This document shows positions 44,581 through 55,615 of a stretch of DNA of 64,000 bases, piece after piece. The stretch is from Trebouxia sp. TZW2008 (Eukaryota; Chlorophyta; Trebouxiophyceae; Trebouxiales; Trebouxiaceae). The notes beneath the pieces were generated by a model. The model saw nothing but the letters and a program-made list of their open reading frames with translations, was not told where the DNA came from and did not search any database. The number at the start of each line of letters is the position of its first letter. The stretch's first letter is position 1. The stretch is from the NCBI GenBank assembly GCA_002118135.1, contig BDIU01000138.1, positions 1 to 64,000 on the forward strand, written 5' to 3'. Made by a program: the position numbers and the translations under genes.

Positions 44581-47500
44581 ATGCAGGCTTTCAGTCAAAC
44601 AGTGCTGCGAGGAGCACCTGTGCACGTCCAGTCCCGATGCAGCAGACCCGTTCGACAGAGGACGCACAATGTCAGGGCAACGGTCGCCACCGAGCCTCGG
44701 ACGCAGTTGAACACAATGAAGTCCGAGAAGGTTGGCATTTTCAGCAACGCCCCGAGCGATGCTGCAGATCGTGCAATCTCATCATTTTGACACGGTTGCC
44801 GCACTGCAGATCTTCAAGGAGGCCTTGACGATGCTGCCTGGAGGTGTGAACTCTCCAGTCAGAGCATTTAAGTCAGTGGGTGGTCAGCCAATCATCTTCG
44901 AGAGCGTTAAGGGCAGCAAATGCTATGACGTTGATGGCAATGAGTACATTGACTACGTGGGCAGCTGGGGACCTGCAATTGTGGGTCATGCTAATGATGA
45001 AGTCAATGATGCCCTCAAAGCCCAAGTTGACAAGGGCACATCATTTGGTGCTCCTTGTGAGCTAGAGGTCAGTGCTTCAACGCTCTTTCATGGCTTTGCA
45101 ACTCTGCCCGTTGCAGCACAATCCATAGACTTTCAAGTCAACTGAAGGCTTACTCAACACTACATATCATACCAGAAACAGTCTGCATATGTCTGCACAG
45201 CCCAAGAAACCGTGCAATGCCTCAATGGCTGCTTACAACATCTGGTCTGCTGCACACATTCATTGATGGAAGGCCATCATTTATCATCAGAGTTGCAGTA
45301 ACTTCGGCTGTTGTCCTGCAGAACAAGCTAGCGCAAGTAGTCATTGACAGAGTGCCATGCGTGGAGATGGTCCGCTTTGTCAACTCTGGCACAGAGGCCT
45401 GTTTGTCTGTCTTGAGGCTGATGCGTGCCTTCACAGGCAGGAACAAGGTAATGCACGCATCGACCTGCATGAGTATACCTACTTGTGTATCTCCAATTGA
45501 GAGTCATGCTTGCAATGCATTGCACTGATACTGCATGCATGCTACGTTTCACAGCACCAAGACATATTGTGCAGACAGGGCAGAGCAAACTCACAGCAGC
45601 ATTTGGGGAAGAACAAACATAGCTGGGTCCTTGCATGTGCTCAGCATGTGTGTCACTGAAGGAGATGACATGTGTGTATCTGTCTAGGAACATCACCTCT
45701 GTCAAGCCATTGCACAGCAGACACACATAATGCTTCGCAACACACGCATGTACAGCTTGCCTGCTTGAAGAGGCTGAATCTCTCATATGCACGCAGGTTC
45801 TCAAGTTTTCAGGCTGCTATCACGGCCATGCAGACTCCTTCCTAGTACAAGCAGGGTCAGGAGTAGCCACCTTGGGATTGCCAGACTCCCCAGGAGTGCC
45901 AGCTGCTTCCACAGGTACACACACTGACTTCTTTGTGTTCCAACTGCTGGTGTTCAGTCTGTGTGGCTTGACTGCATTGAATACCAATAGCATGTGCATA
46001 ATTTACATCCCAGAGGTCACTGGCATCTGTACAGGCTTGACCAGGCTGTTTCAATGGCAAAGCTCTTGCAGCTTCAATCTCAGCTACATGTATGTTGAAT
46101 GTCATCTATGCTTACAAGCTTTCCTTATTTTGTGGGCGTTGCATGTCTCACCTTCAGCTGTCACGATAGCAATACTGATACATACTGCCAAGCAAGAGCT
46201 GGATATAGGGTGCAGACTTGTCAAATTTTGACCTCAAGCAAGGTTGCTATGCTGCAGGGTGGCTTATGACAAGTATCAAGCTTGCCACGGGGCCTTCGTC
46301 TCCTGCCTGTCAAGCTTGTTTAGCAGCATGCCTGCCTGACTCTCTGTGTGTGTGTGTGCAGCTGCCACACTGACAGCACAGTACAACAACCTGGACAGTG
46401 TCAGGGAGGTGTTTGCTGCCAACAAGGGCGAGATTGCTGGAGTGATCCTGGAGCCTGTTGTTGGCAACTCTGGATACATTGCACCCAGCAAGGACTTCCT
46501 CAAGGTACAGTTGCTGTGCAATGTGTCAATTTGACTTGCTGCATGCCCTTGTTTCTTGACATGTCTAGCATAATGAGCTCAATAAGCACAAGCTTGTTGC
46601 ATATAGTGATCTCTTGACATACAGCATACACAGCTGAACAGGCACAAGTTGTTGCACACCCTTTTGTACTGAGCATGAACAGCTCAGTAGTCACAAGCTG
46701 CAGGCAGTCAAACATCATGATGTCAGCAGTCAATAACAGCCCCCATTTGCTCACATATTTGGCATCAGCAGCTCAGTAGGCACAAGCTGCAGACATGACA
46801 TGCAAACAGCCAACAGTCAGCATGAAAACATGCAACATGTGTCCACGGGGTAGACAGGAACTGTTTGCTTTGGTGCTATACTAATGATGCTGACTGCGTA
46901 TGCAGGGCATTCAAGACATCTGCAAAGAAGATGGCGCATTGTTGTGTTTTGATGAAGTCATGACAGGCTTCAGAATAGCAAAGGGATGCGCGCAAGAGTA
47001 CTTTGGTGTCACCCCTGACCTGACTACACTAGGAAAGGTCATCGGTGGTGGTCTGCCTGTTGGTGCTTATGGTGGTCGTGCTGACATTATGAAGACTGTC
47101 GCACCTGCTGGACCTATGTACCAGGTAAGCGCATGCACTGCTGCCTATCTTATCTGCGCTGGGGTATGAAAGCTGCTCATCAATGGGCTTGATAGGTCCT
47201 TTGATGCTTTGATCATGGGAAAATAGTCGGCCCCGCTGGCCTCATGTACCAGGTACGCAGTTGCATGTCAGTCTGCACATAGCCTGTACATCGTCATTGT
47301 GTCGTACACAAGGGATCCCCACAAAATAGTACATTTTGGTCACGCCTGACCTGACCATACTGGGCAATGTTATTGGTGGTGGTCTGCCCGTGGGTGCTTA
47401 CGGCAATTGTGCTGACATCACGAAGACTGTTGCACCTGCTGATCCCATGCACCCGGTCAGCATGTGCACTGCTGCCAGTCTTGTCTGCGCTTGGCTCAGC

Positions 47501-48750
47501 TGCTCAGCAGTGTGCTTGACAAGTGTTTCAGTGGTGATTGTGCTGATACCATCAAGAATGTTGCCCCTGCTGGTCCCATGTACCAGGTAAGCGTATGTGT
47601 GGCACATTGTGTGTAGCCTGTGCATTGCCATTCAGCTGTACTTGCCAGACCCTGCTGTTTCAGTAATCTGTTTGGGCCAGTCTGTTTCCAGTTGCAGTAG
47701 GTGATTGTGCCATGCGTACTTGACTGATCTGCTCATGTCATGTCAGCTGTTTGTCATTCTGCATGTCGTCTTGACCAACGGTACAAGGCTTGCTTGTTCC
47801 TGCTCGCTGGCTGACAGCAGTGTGTCAGCTTACGTTGAACGCCTTTCATGACTTGGTGTACTAATGCAAACAGCATGCACTCAGAACAGGGGCATGTTGA
47901 CAGAAAGGACTGATGCTGCAATGCACTCTGACTGCTGATCAGGTTGTAAGATTTGCTTGTGTGCAGGCTGGCACCCTATCAGGCAACCCTCTAGCTATGA
48001 CAGCTGGCTTGAAGACTCTGGAAATCCTTGACAGACCTGGCTCATATGAGCACCTTGACAAAATCACTGGCAAGCTGATTGACGGCATTCTGAAGGCAGG
48101 CAGGGATGCTGGCCATGCTGTCTCTGGAGGCCACATCTCAGGTCAGTGTGCATCATCTACACAATTGTTTATCGATGTCTTTGATGCAAATCACAATGTA
48201 GATTATTGCCTGAGCAAGTGAAGTGAGTGCATCTGAACGTTTCTGCAGCTTGTTGTGAGCTGTGCTGTGTCAGTTGCTGTTTGCGAAGCTGTTTAAGCGA
48301 CGTGTTTTGCTCAGAGCTTGCTCTTGCTTCATGCATAGCCATTGAACAGCGTCCATCATGGTCATCACATGCCTGCTCTTGGTGAATGCATATCAGGCAA
48401 GTAGCAGGGATGAACAGCATCATGTGCAGTAGATTGCTGCTGCATGGCACAGGCTGTGCATGCCATCAAGCATGACAACTTTTCATGCATCATAAGTCAT
48501 GCAGAAGTGACTTGCATTGCTGCTGGCAGGTATGTATGGCTTCTTCTTTGTGGATGGTGAGGTCTCAAACTTTGAAGAGGCTGCAAAGCAGGACACAGCT
48601 AAGTTTGGACGGTGGCACCGTGGCATGCTTGAGCGCGGGGTTTACCTAGCGCCATCTGCGTATGAAGCAGGCTTTACATCCCTTGCTCACACAGATGAGG
48701 ACATTGACAAGACAATTGCAGCTGCAAGGGAAGTCATGCAATCTATCTGA
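44581..48750 (+). CDS. GSA: Glutamate-1-semialdehyde 2,1-aminomutase, plastid
   Basis: Converts glutamate-1-semialdehyde to 5-aminolevulinate, the committed C5 step of chlorophyll and haem synthesis in the plastid; PLP-dependent. Eight exons in phase: 44581-44730, 44810-45067, 45322-45447, 45797-45914, 46362-46504, 46906-47124, 47967-48141, 48530-48750; 469 residues, normal for a plastid precursor. Residues 1-35 form an Arg-rich transit peptide. Hallmarks: [22 protein letters not shown] start (here [18 protein letters not shown]), [53 protein letters not shown], and [16 protein letters not shown] whose Lys (47035-47037) forms the Schiff base. The end reads [17 protein letters not shown]. Downstream of exon 6 are three echo copies, one without the catalytic Lys. 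Confidence 0.97.
47225..47590 (+). repeat. Three echoes of the aminomutase PLP-lysine exon end
   Basis: Copies of the end of exon 46906-47124 lie at about 47228-47252 (only the last ~25 bases), 47333-47456 and 47530-47586, each ending in a GT donor-like sequence. The middle copy is open and reads [20 protein letters not shown]; the codon matching the catalytic Lys is AAT (Asn) at 47366-47368. Confidence 0.9.
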
Positions 48751-49916
48751 TTCTGCACTACGAGCCGTCAAAATGAACATGAGCAGTGCAGCATCAGGCG
48801 ACAGTTGCCTGTATTCTCAGCGCTTTTGTGTGTTGCCCTTACTGCTTATTCGACACAGGTGTGGCAGGTGTAGAATGCAGTGTTGTTCCTGTGTTTTTGT
48901 TAATCCAGGGCTTCAATCCAAGGTTGTACTGCTGCTTTCTGGATTCAAACCAGCTTCTTTGGCAAAGGCTGTTTAGTTTAGCCTTGACTGTTTGCAGCGT
49001 TGGTGTAGAGTTGACAAGGAAGTCTTTTAGCAAATAGAGCAGTATGCAGAATACGCGCAGCATGACAAATCATCTTCAGATTGAACCGGGCTTGGCCATT
49101 GTATTGAGATTCTCTGCAGGAAACAGGAGCTGGACGGTCTGCAAGTCACGTCCGCTTTTCTGTCTGAATGTTGAGACGTTTGTTGTCACAGCTTGTAGAC
49201 TTGATCTCTGCAGTGCTTTCTGTCAATGACTTTGGTATGGCAATGCAGCAGCTGCAGCAGGCAAAACACAAGCATGAGCCAATCATGCTTTTGCAATGTT
49301 TTTGGGTGTTGCAGTGTCTTGCATGCACATGTACACTTCTTAAGCAAAGCCAGGCATTAGGCGAGCGCCTGGATCAGGCACTAGGCTGGCGCATGTAAGC
49401 AGTACTGTACAGCCTTTGACGTAGACAGACCCTTGCAGTGCAAAGCTGCAAAATGCACTGTCATTGCACGAACGCCGCAAGGGCTATGACCTAATACCCG
49501 CATACACTAAATTGGCATCAGAACCCTACAACCACCATTCAAATGAACTCGTGCGATGCGGAGCGCAGCAGCATAAAAGGCGGTGAACTGCGAGCACAGG
49601 AACAAACTTGCTGCCAGCGTGGCCCAGCTGCTCAATCCTACCTGCAGCCCGCTGCCTGAGCTCTACTGAGGCCTTGCGGCTGCTTACGCTGCCAAGTTTT
49701 GAAGCAGGCCGCAGCCTATCTCAAGCCTCTCCAGGTGAGCCCCTGCTGTGCGCTGGTCAGTTCGTTCACCCACGCCTCACGCGCGATGCTGTCTGCTGCC
49801 GTCTGCCAAGCTATCCATGCAGCATCTACAGCAGCACCGGCCCCGCACAGTGTTGCTCGCGGCCGGCTTCTTGAGTGCTGGTCAAACTTGTCGTTCAAAC
49901 TGCAGTGCTGTGCAGA
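48751..49916. other. Intergenic stretch with TATA-like element before the wall glycoprotein gene
   Basis: No gene recognised. ATAAAA at 49573-49578 is a plausible TATA element for the gene starting at 49917, which would give a 5' UTR of about 310 bases. Confidence 0.45.
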
Positions 49917-52900
49917 ATGGTGGCCTCCGCTGCACGCAACGCCATGCTATCGGCCTTCCTGCTGCTTGCCTCAGCAGCAGCTCAAGCAGACGAGACCAGC
50001 TTTCTGGCTCCCATTCCGGCTCCTGCCAACTCCCCTTGTGTCGACACTGCTCCTGACTGTATGGACGTCTGTGGATGTGATGAAAGTGGCATTGACTTGG
50101 CTTGCAGACTCAGCTCCCCCATTGGACAGTATTTGAGGTATGCATGCAGCTGTCCCTGTTAGTTGCTGTCAGCACACTCTGGTTGACTTTTGCAAAGTCA
50201 GATACTTGACTGAAAAGCTGATCGCAGGGCTAACTGCAAGAAGACTTGTGGCATATGTGGACCAGCAGCTCCTGCACCTTCACAGCCATTCCAAAATCCA
50301 ACACCATATGGTGGATTGCCAGCAAGCTATGCATGCACTGATGTTGCACCTCCTTCCAGCCCCTTCACCTGCACTCAACAGGTGAGAGCTGGCAAAACAT
50401 GCCGCTGCAATGCACTGTTTCTGCTTGCGACTCCATTTTACAAGCTTCTATGTGATGTGCAGAGAACCTTTGGCAAGTGCAATGCAACATTCGTGACAGC
50501 CCCAGCACCAGGCGCGCCACAAGGGTATTGTCAGGTATGGTGATTTTGAGCTTCTGGCATGAAAGATGCTGTGACAAGAAGCTGATCATGACTCTGCTCT
50601 TGCTGCAGATCACATGCGGCAGATGCCCTGGCTTCACTCCTGTCTACAACAATGTCATCCCCTCTTCCCCCACCACTTCAACACCTTCAACTCCTGTGCC
50701 AGAACCTTCAGCCACACCAGTTGGCATTGTGCCTGGCACTCCAACAGGATTGTCCCCACCAAGCAGTCCCGCTGGTGGCTCTGCTCCTGGCAGCAGTCCA
50801 CCTAGCACGCCTCCTGCAACCTTCTCACCTCCTTCTTCAACACCATCATCGCCTTCAGGCGCCTCAACATCTACACCTGCACCATCAATTACGCAGTCAC
50901 AAACACCTTCACCCTTCACTGTGCCACCAACTACACAGTCACCAACATCTTCACCCTCCCTTGTGGGGTCTCCCCAGTCACCACCATCACCTGTAGCCCT
51001 ATCCCCTCCACCATCCCCAGCATCATCTCCTCCACCCTCACCTGTTGCTTCACCTCCACCACCGTCCCCAATTGCTTCACCTCCTCCTCCATTCCCTGTT
51101 TCATCACCACCTCCCTCCCCTGTTGCATCACCTCCTCCCCCCTCCCCTGTTGCATCTCCCCCTCCACCCTCTCCTGTTGCATCTCCTCCTCCTCCTTCCC
51201 CTGTAGCTTCACCACCTCCCCCATCCCCTGCTGCTTCACCTCCACCACCCTCCCCTAGCTCTTCACCTCCTCCACCCTCTGTTGCATCAACCCCTCCTCC
51301 CTTCCCTGTTGCATCTCCCCCACCACCTTTCCCAGTACCAACATCATCTCCACCCTCCCCTGTTGCAGCATCACCTCCACCAGCTGTTACACCCTCGCCT
51401 GCTCGCCCTCTAGTACCTCCACCGCTACCAACTCCGCTCGTAACTCCAGCACCTACAGCACCTGCAGCAAGCCCGCTAGTCCCTTTCACTCTACCTCCTA
51501 CAAGCTCACCCACACAGCAATCTGCTACCCCACCTCCATCCTTGCCAGCAGAAACTGCCACTCCAAGTCAGACTCCAGCATCTACCTCAAGCCCAACAAC
51601 CTTTGTCAGCCCAACAGAGTCATCGTCTCCTGAGGTCCCTTCAGTAGCCACGCCTGCTCCCACCCCAGCTGCACCAACTGTAGTAGCATGTGTAGATGTG
51701 GCGCCTCCAAGCATTCCCTCCTTCACATGTGCACAGCAGGTAATTATGGAGTGCAGCAATGCTGAGTGTTTGAGTAGACGGCACTGTTGGGCATGCAGCT
51801 ACACCACATGGCAAGCAATATTGCGCTGTGCAAGCTGCAAATAATTTCCTTCTGTAGACGCTGCTTATGCATGCACACACAGTTGTGCATGGCAAGCTCT
51901 GACTCTGCTCTGTTAACTGGTTTGATGCAAGTGCAGAAGGACTTTGGCAAATGCAATGCTACCTTCATGACAGCACCTGCACCTGGACTCCCACAAGGCT
52001 ACTGCCAGATCACCTGCAACAGGTAAGCAAAGCAGTTTTGCCTGTTGTAGTGTGCATAGCAAATGCATTCTGCATGTGATCAGCATCAATGTCTGCTCTG
52101 CTGCAAGGTTCAGCAATGCTGTTGTCTTTGAAACAGCAAAACGTAGTTCCTCAATTTCTCAGAATTGCTTCACAATACACAGGTGCCCTGGGGTTCCAAA
52201 TGTCAACAACTTCCCTCCTGCAAATGTCCCTTCACCATCAGCAGTTCCAGGCATTTCTGCAGTCTCATCTCCCTCAACAAGCCAGCCAGGCTCAAGCCCG
52301 GTACCAAGCTCTCCTCCAACATCAAATGGCCAAGTCAGCCCTTCACCAAGGCAGTCACCAGGAGTTCAGATCAGCAATGTGCCTGCGCCAGACATTACTT
52401 TGCCTGCAACACGTTTTGAGACCCCAGGAGCAGGGGAGCCTCCAATTGCTCCTGAGCAAACCCCTTTTCAAACCACAACTGGCGTGATTTCAAGGGCTCA
52501 TTCACCACCTCCACCACCTCCAGCAAGATCCAACCCTGGCCCTACTGGCTTGCAGCCTGCCCGTATGCCTGCCCCTACTGCATCACCACCTAGGCCCCCC
52601 ACAGGTGGCAACACCCCAAGTATTCCAAGCCCTGCCTCAGGCAACCCCTCACCAACCCCTGTGGGCCCCATCCCAACAGCCCCTCTGCCTAGCCCAATAC
52701 CAGTACCCACTGCAAACACCCCCACACCAACAGTCCCACCAACAGCAACACCAAGCAGGACACCGTCCACATTCACCTTTACTCCAACAGGCCCAGTGAC
52801 ATCTCCAGGCAGTCCCACTGTTTCACCAAGCAGTCCAAGCAGCTCATCAGGTGTCACATCACCGGTCAGCACTGCCTCACCCTCAATCACAGTTCCAATT

Positions 52901-54358
52901 AGCACTGTTTCACCTCCAATCACAGTGCCCATCAACACCGCTTCACCAGTGCCAGTCAGCACTAGCTCACCTGGCAGTCCTGTGCCAGTCAATACTGCTG
53001 CGCCCGGCATTCCAAGCTCACCTGCCAGTCCTGTGCCAGTCAACACTGCTGCACCTGGCAACCCAAACTCACCTGCCAGCCCTGTGCCTGTCAACACTGC
53101 TGCACCCGGCACTCCAAGCTCACCTGGCAGTCTTGTGCCAGTCAACACTGCTGCGCCTGGCAGTTCAAGCTCACCTGCCAGTCCTGTGCCAGTCAGAACT
53201 GCTGCACCTGGCAGCCCAAGCTCACCTGTGAATCCTGTGCCAGTCAACACTAATGAGCCTAGCACTCCGAGCTCACCTGGGAGTCTTGTGCCAATCAACA
53301 CTGCTGCACCAGGCACTCCAAGCTCACCTGTGACTCGCACCCCATCAACACCAAGCTCACCTGTGACTGGCACGCCTGGCATCTCATCAGCACCAAGCTC
53401 ACCAAACACACCTGCCGTTCCTCCTGTAAGCCCCTTCATTGCCCCTGCTCCTGGACAATGTGGTGACCTGCAAGCTGACTGTGCTTCAATCTGCACAAAG
53501 CCAGAGAATGACTGCTTGCTGCCTGGCGGCGTAGGAGACTACTTGAGGTGGGCCGCTTGCTGGACACACATTCTCTGTCATGCGCAGCAGCAGTAGCAGA
53601 CTTGCACAGTCTATATACTTACTGTCATCGTCAAGCTTTCAACAGTGTGACAAGCTGTCTCCGTTTGCAGGGCCAACTGCAAGCAAACTTGTGGATTGTG
53701 CCCATCCCCACCTCCCCCAAGCTCACCTCCTCCACCACCCCCATCACCAACCCCACCAAGCCCTGTGTCCTCCCCCCCACCACCAAGCCCTGTGGCATCT
53801 CCTCCCCCATCAAGTCCTGTGTCTTCACCTCCTCCAACCCCACCAAGCCCTGTGTCTTCACCCCCTCCACCCCCACCCTCGCCCCCACCACCATCCCCTG
53901 TATCCCCACCTCCGTCCCCAGTCTCATCGCCACCTCCCCCCTCACCAGTTGCATCTCCACCACCACCTCGCGCATCTCCATCACCAGGCGGTTCAGAGGT
54001 TGAAGCTGGCAATGTTGGACGGCCTCCTAAGCAGCCAGTTGCATCACCAAGCCCAGCCAACTGCACTGCATACACATGGATCACTGGCCAGTGGGGACAG
54101 TGCAACACAACATGCGGGTTTGGCTTCCAGAACAGAACTGTAGACTGCAGAAGTTATGGGCCCAGCTTGAACCTGGGAGGCAATGTCAGTGGGAACCTAT
54201 GTCCTGCAGCTCAAGAGCCAATAGCACTGGTGTCCTGCATCACAGCACCTTGCCCTCAGGACTATGCTGCAGCATGTCAATTGGCACCTCAATCAGCACC
54301 AGTGCCTCCTGTATTCCCAACAGCAAGCGGACGGCGTCTGTTTGCATCATGGTGGTAG
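49917..54358 (+). CDS. Secreted hydroxyproline-rich wall glycoprotein with ShK-like and TSP1 domains
   Basis: Seven exons in phase: 49917-50137, 50228-50381, 50463-50534, 50609-51739, 51937-52022, 52183-53547, 53671-54358; 1238 residues. A signal peptide (MLSAFLLLASAAAQA) is followed by six-Cys ShK-like modules of two types. Type A (CVDTAPDCMDVC..ANCKKTCGIC) occurs near the start and again at about 53455-53700. Type B (CTDVAPPSSPFTC, FGKCNATF, GYCQITC) occurs at about 50335-50630 and 51690-52190. Between them lie long SPPPPSP, PSSPASPVPVNTAAPG and related tracts, typical sites of prolyl hydroxylation and O-glycosylation. A thrombospondin type 1 repeat (WITGQWGQCNTTCGFGFQNR) ends the protein. 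Probable extracellular matrix component. Introns fall at equivalent sites in the duplicated modules. No toxin function is implied. Confidence 0.85.
51010..51420 (+). repeat. SPPPPSP coding repeat tract
   Basis: About fifteen tandem units of SPPPPSPVAS and variants within exon 4, encoded by CCTCCACC-type codons. It makes a long spurious open frame on the other strand. Confidence 0.9.
52960..53360 (+). repeat. SPASPVPVNTAAPG coding repeat tract
   Basis: About eight imperfect units of 20 to 21 codons within exon 6 (GIPSSPASPVPVNTAAPG and variants), a second proline-rich block different from the SPPPP type. Confidence 0.9.
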
Positions 54359-54411
54359 AGGCTAGCAGTAAGCCTTGCTTTGTGACTATCAAGACCATGG
54401 ATTTTCAGGAG

Positions 54412-54417
54412 AATAAA
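54412..54417 (+). terminator. AATAAA polyadenylation signal
   Basis: AATAAA 54 bases after the stop codon of the wall glycoprotein gene; a plausible poly(A) signal. Confidence 0.5.
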
Positions 54418-54557
54418 TGTGTTTTGTAGACAGTACTAGTACGGCTTGAATGCAATGAAGAGTTTGCTTGTACAGGCAAAAATATGACTTGCAGAGCCTC
54501 TAGATCCAAGTATAAAGCAGGTGCAGCATGGCGTAATACGTCTAGCCCAACAGTGCT

Positions 54558-55161
54558 TTAGTTCAACCTGTTAGATACCTGCTTGACTGTCTGTGTGACA
54601 AAAGCCATTAGATGATGTGTAAACATACGCTCTTGATCATCTCTATGTGCGATGCATGCCTCAATCAGCATTAGCATGTACTGTCTGTACTGGTCCAACA
54701 ATGCTCTTGCTGATTTGCTTTTGCTGTCCACGCCCCCTGATGCCGACACAATGTGCTGCAATGTACTGCATGAGGTCCCAGGTGCATTGCTGTCACAAGC
54801 AGCATCATGACTCTCGCAGCCAGACATGCTGGCTGTCCAGGCTTGTGAAGCTGGCTGCATTGGTCTACTGCATGTTCTGTCTGTTTGTAGATACTGCACG
54901 CTCATGCACCAAAATTGATGAGTGCGTATGCCCACGCAATGCTGCAATGCCACATGCATTTTGCAACAGGAGTTGTTTGATATCTCTCTCCCGCATACTG
55001 TTGGGGTCAGTTAGGGCTTGAAGCACAGCTGCATCGCGATTTACGTCACAGGGCACAAACAAGCACAGCTGCAAAGACAATTTTGCCATGACTGCTCTGT
55101 TTGTGAATGGTGCAACTAACGCTGGCATTAGCATTTGCATGCTTGCTGCGAAGCCATGCAA
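54558..55161 (-). CDS. Unknown protein, possibly two or more exons
   Basis: Two overlapping open segments on the minus strand look coding: 55161 to about 54945 (LFVPCDVNRDAAVLQALTD, SMRERDIKQLLLQNA) and about 54895-54558 (SKSARALLDQYRQYMLMLIE, FVTQTVKQVSNRLN, then stop). A GTGGGC donor near 54940 and a GTGCAG acceptor near 54896 could join them by a very short intron. The predicted product is helical and polar. No family recognised; the start codon is uncertain and more exons may lie upstream, toward 55280. Confidence 0.4.
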
Positions 55162-55615
55162 AACGCTCGGGCTTTTGTTTGGGCATTGTCATGATCGTGA
55201 TGTGAAGCTGGCAGTGCCCAAAAACAAGCATGCTGCTAATTTGGCAAACTATGTTTGTATTGCAGCCATCACACACTAAATCAGCTTGTTACAATCTGCT
55301 TTTGATTCACATTGCTAACGTGAGCTGTGCGTGATGCACCGTTTTCAAGGCTCTTTAGTGAGTCAGAGTCAGAGCAATCTTCTCAGCCCTCATGGCATGA
55401 GTGATGAGACAAAGATCAGATTTGGCGCGACTTAGTGCAAGTGACGTTCGCAAGCTTTTGGTGCGTTCAACTACCGCCGGCAGCAGTCCATCACTTGCAT
55501 TGTTGGCGCAGGCTGCGAGCCGTTGGCACGTTGCTGGTGATCACTGCCGTCTTCGTATGTCCTGTGGCTATGTCTGCTGATCACAAAGCCTACAGTGCAA
55601 GGGCTGCCTCGTTGC
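55162..55615. promoter_or_regulatory. Divergent intergenic stretch before GPI8
   Basis: Presumed promoter of GPI8 and of the minus-strand unknown gene. No TATA box is obvious, and exons of the unknown gene may extend into it. Confidence 0.35.

Noticed and set aside
50644..51561. Long minus-strand open frame, Gly/Glu-rich, opposite the SPPPPSP tract
   Set aside because: Antisense shadow of the proline-codon repeats of the wall glycoprotein; composition is explained by the repeat.
52498..53496. Long minus-strand open frame, Gly/Leu/Val-rich
   Set aside because: Antisense shadow of the second proline-rich repeat block, without splice or start support.
49917..54358. Toxin gene suggested by the ShK-like cysteine pattern
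   Set aside because: ShK-like modules are common in extracellular matrix and enzyme proteins; here they sit in a large hydroxyproline-rich wall protein.
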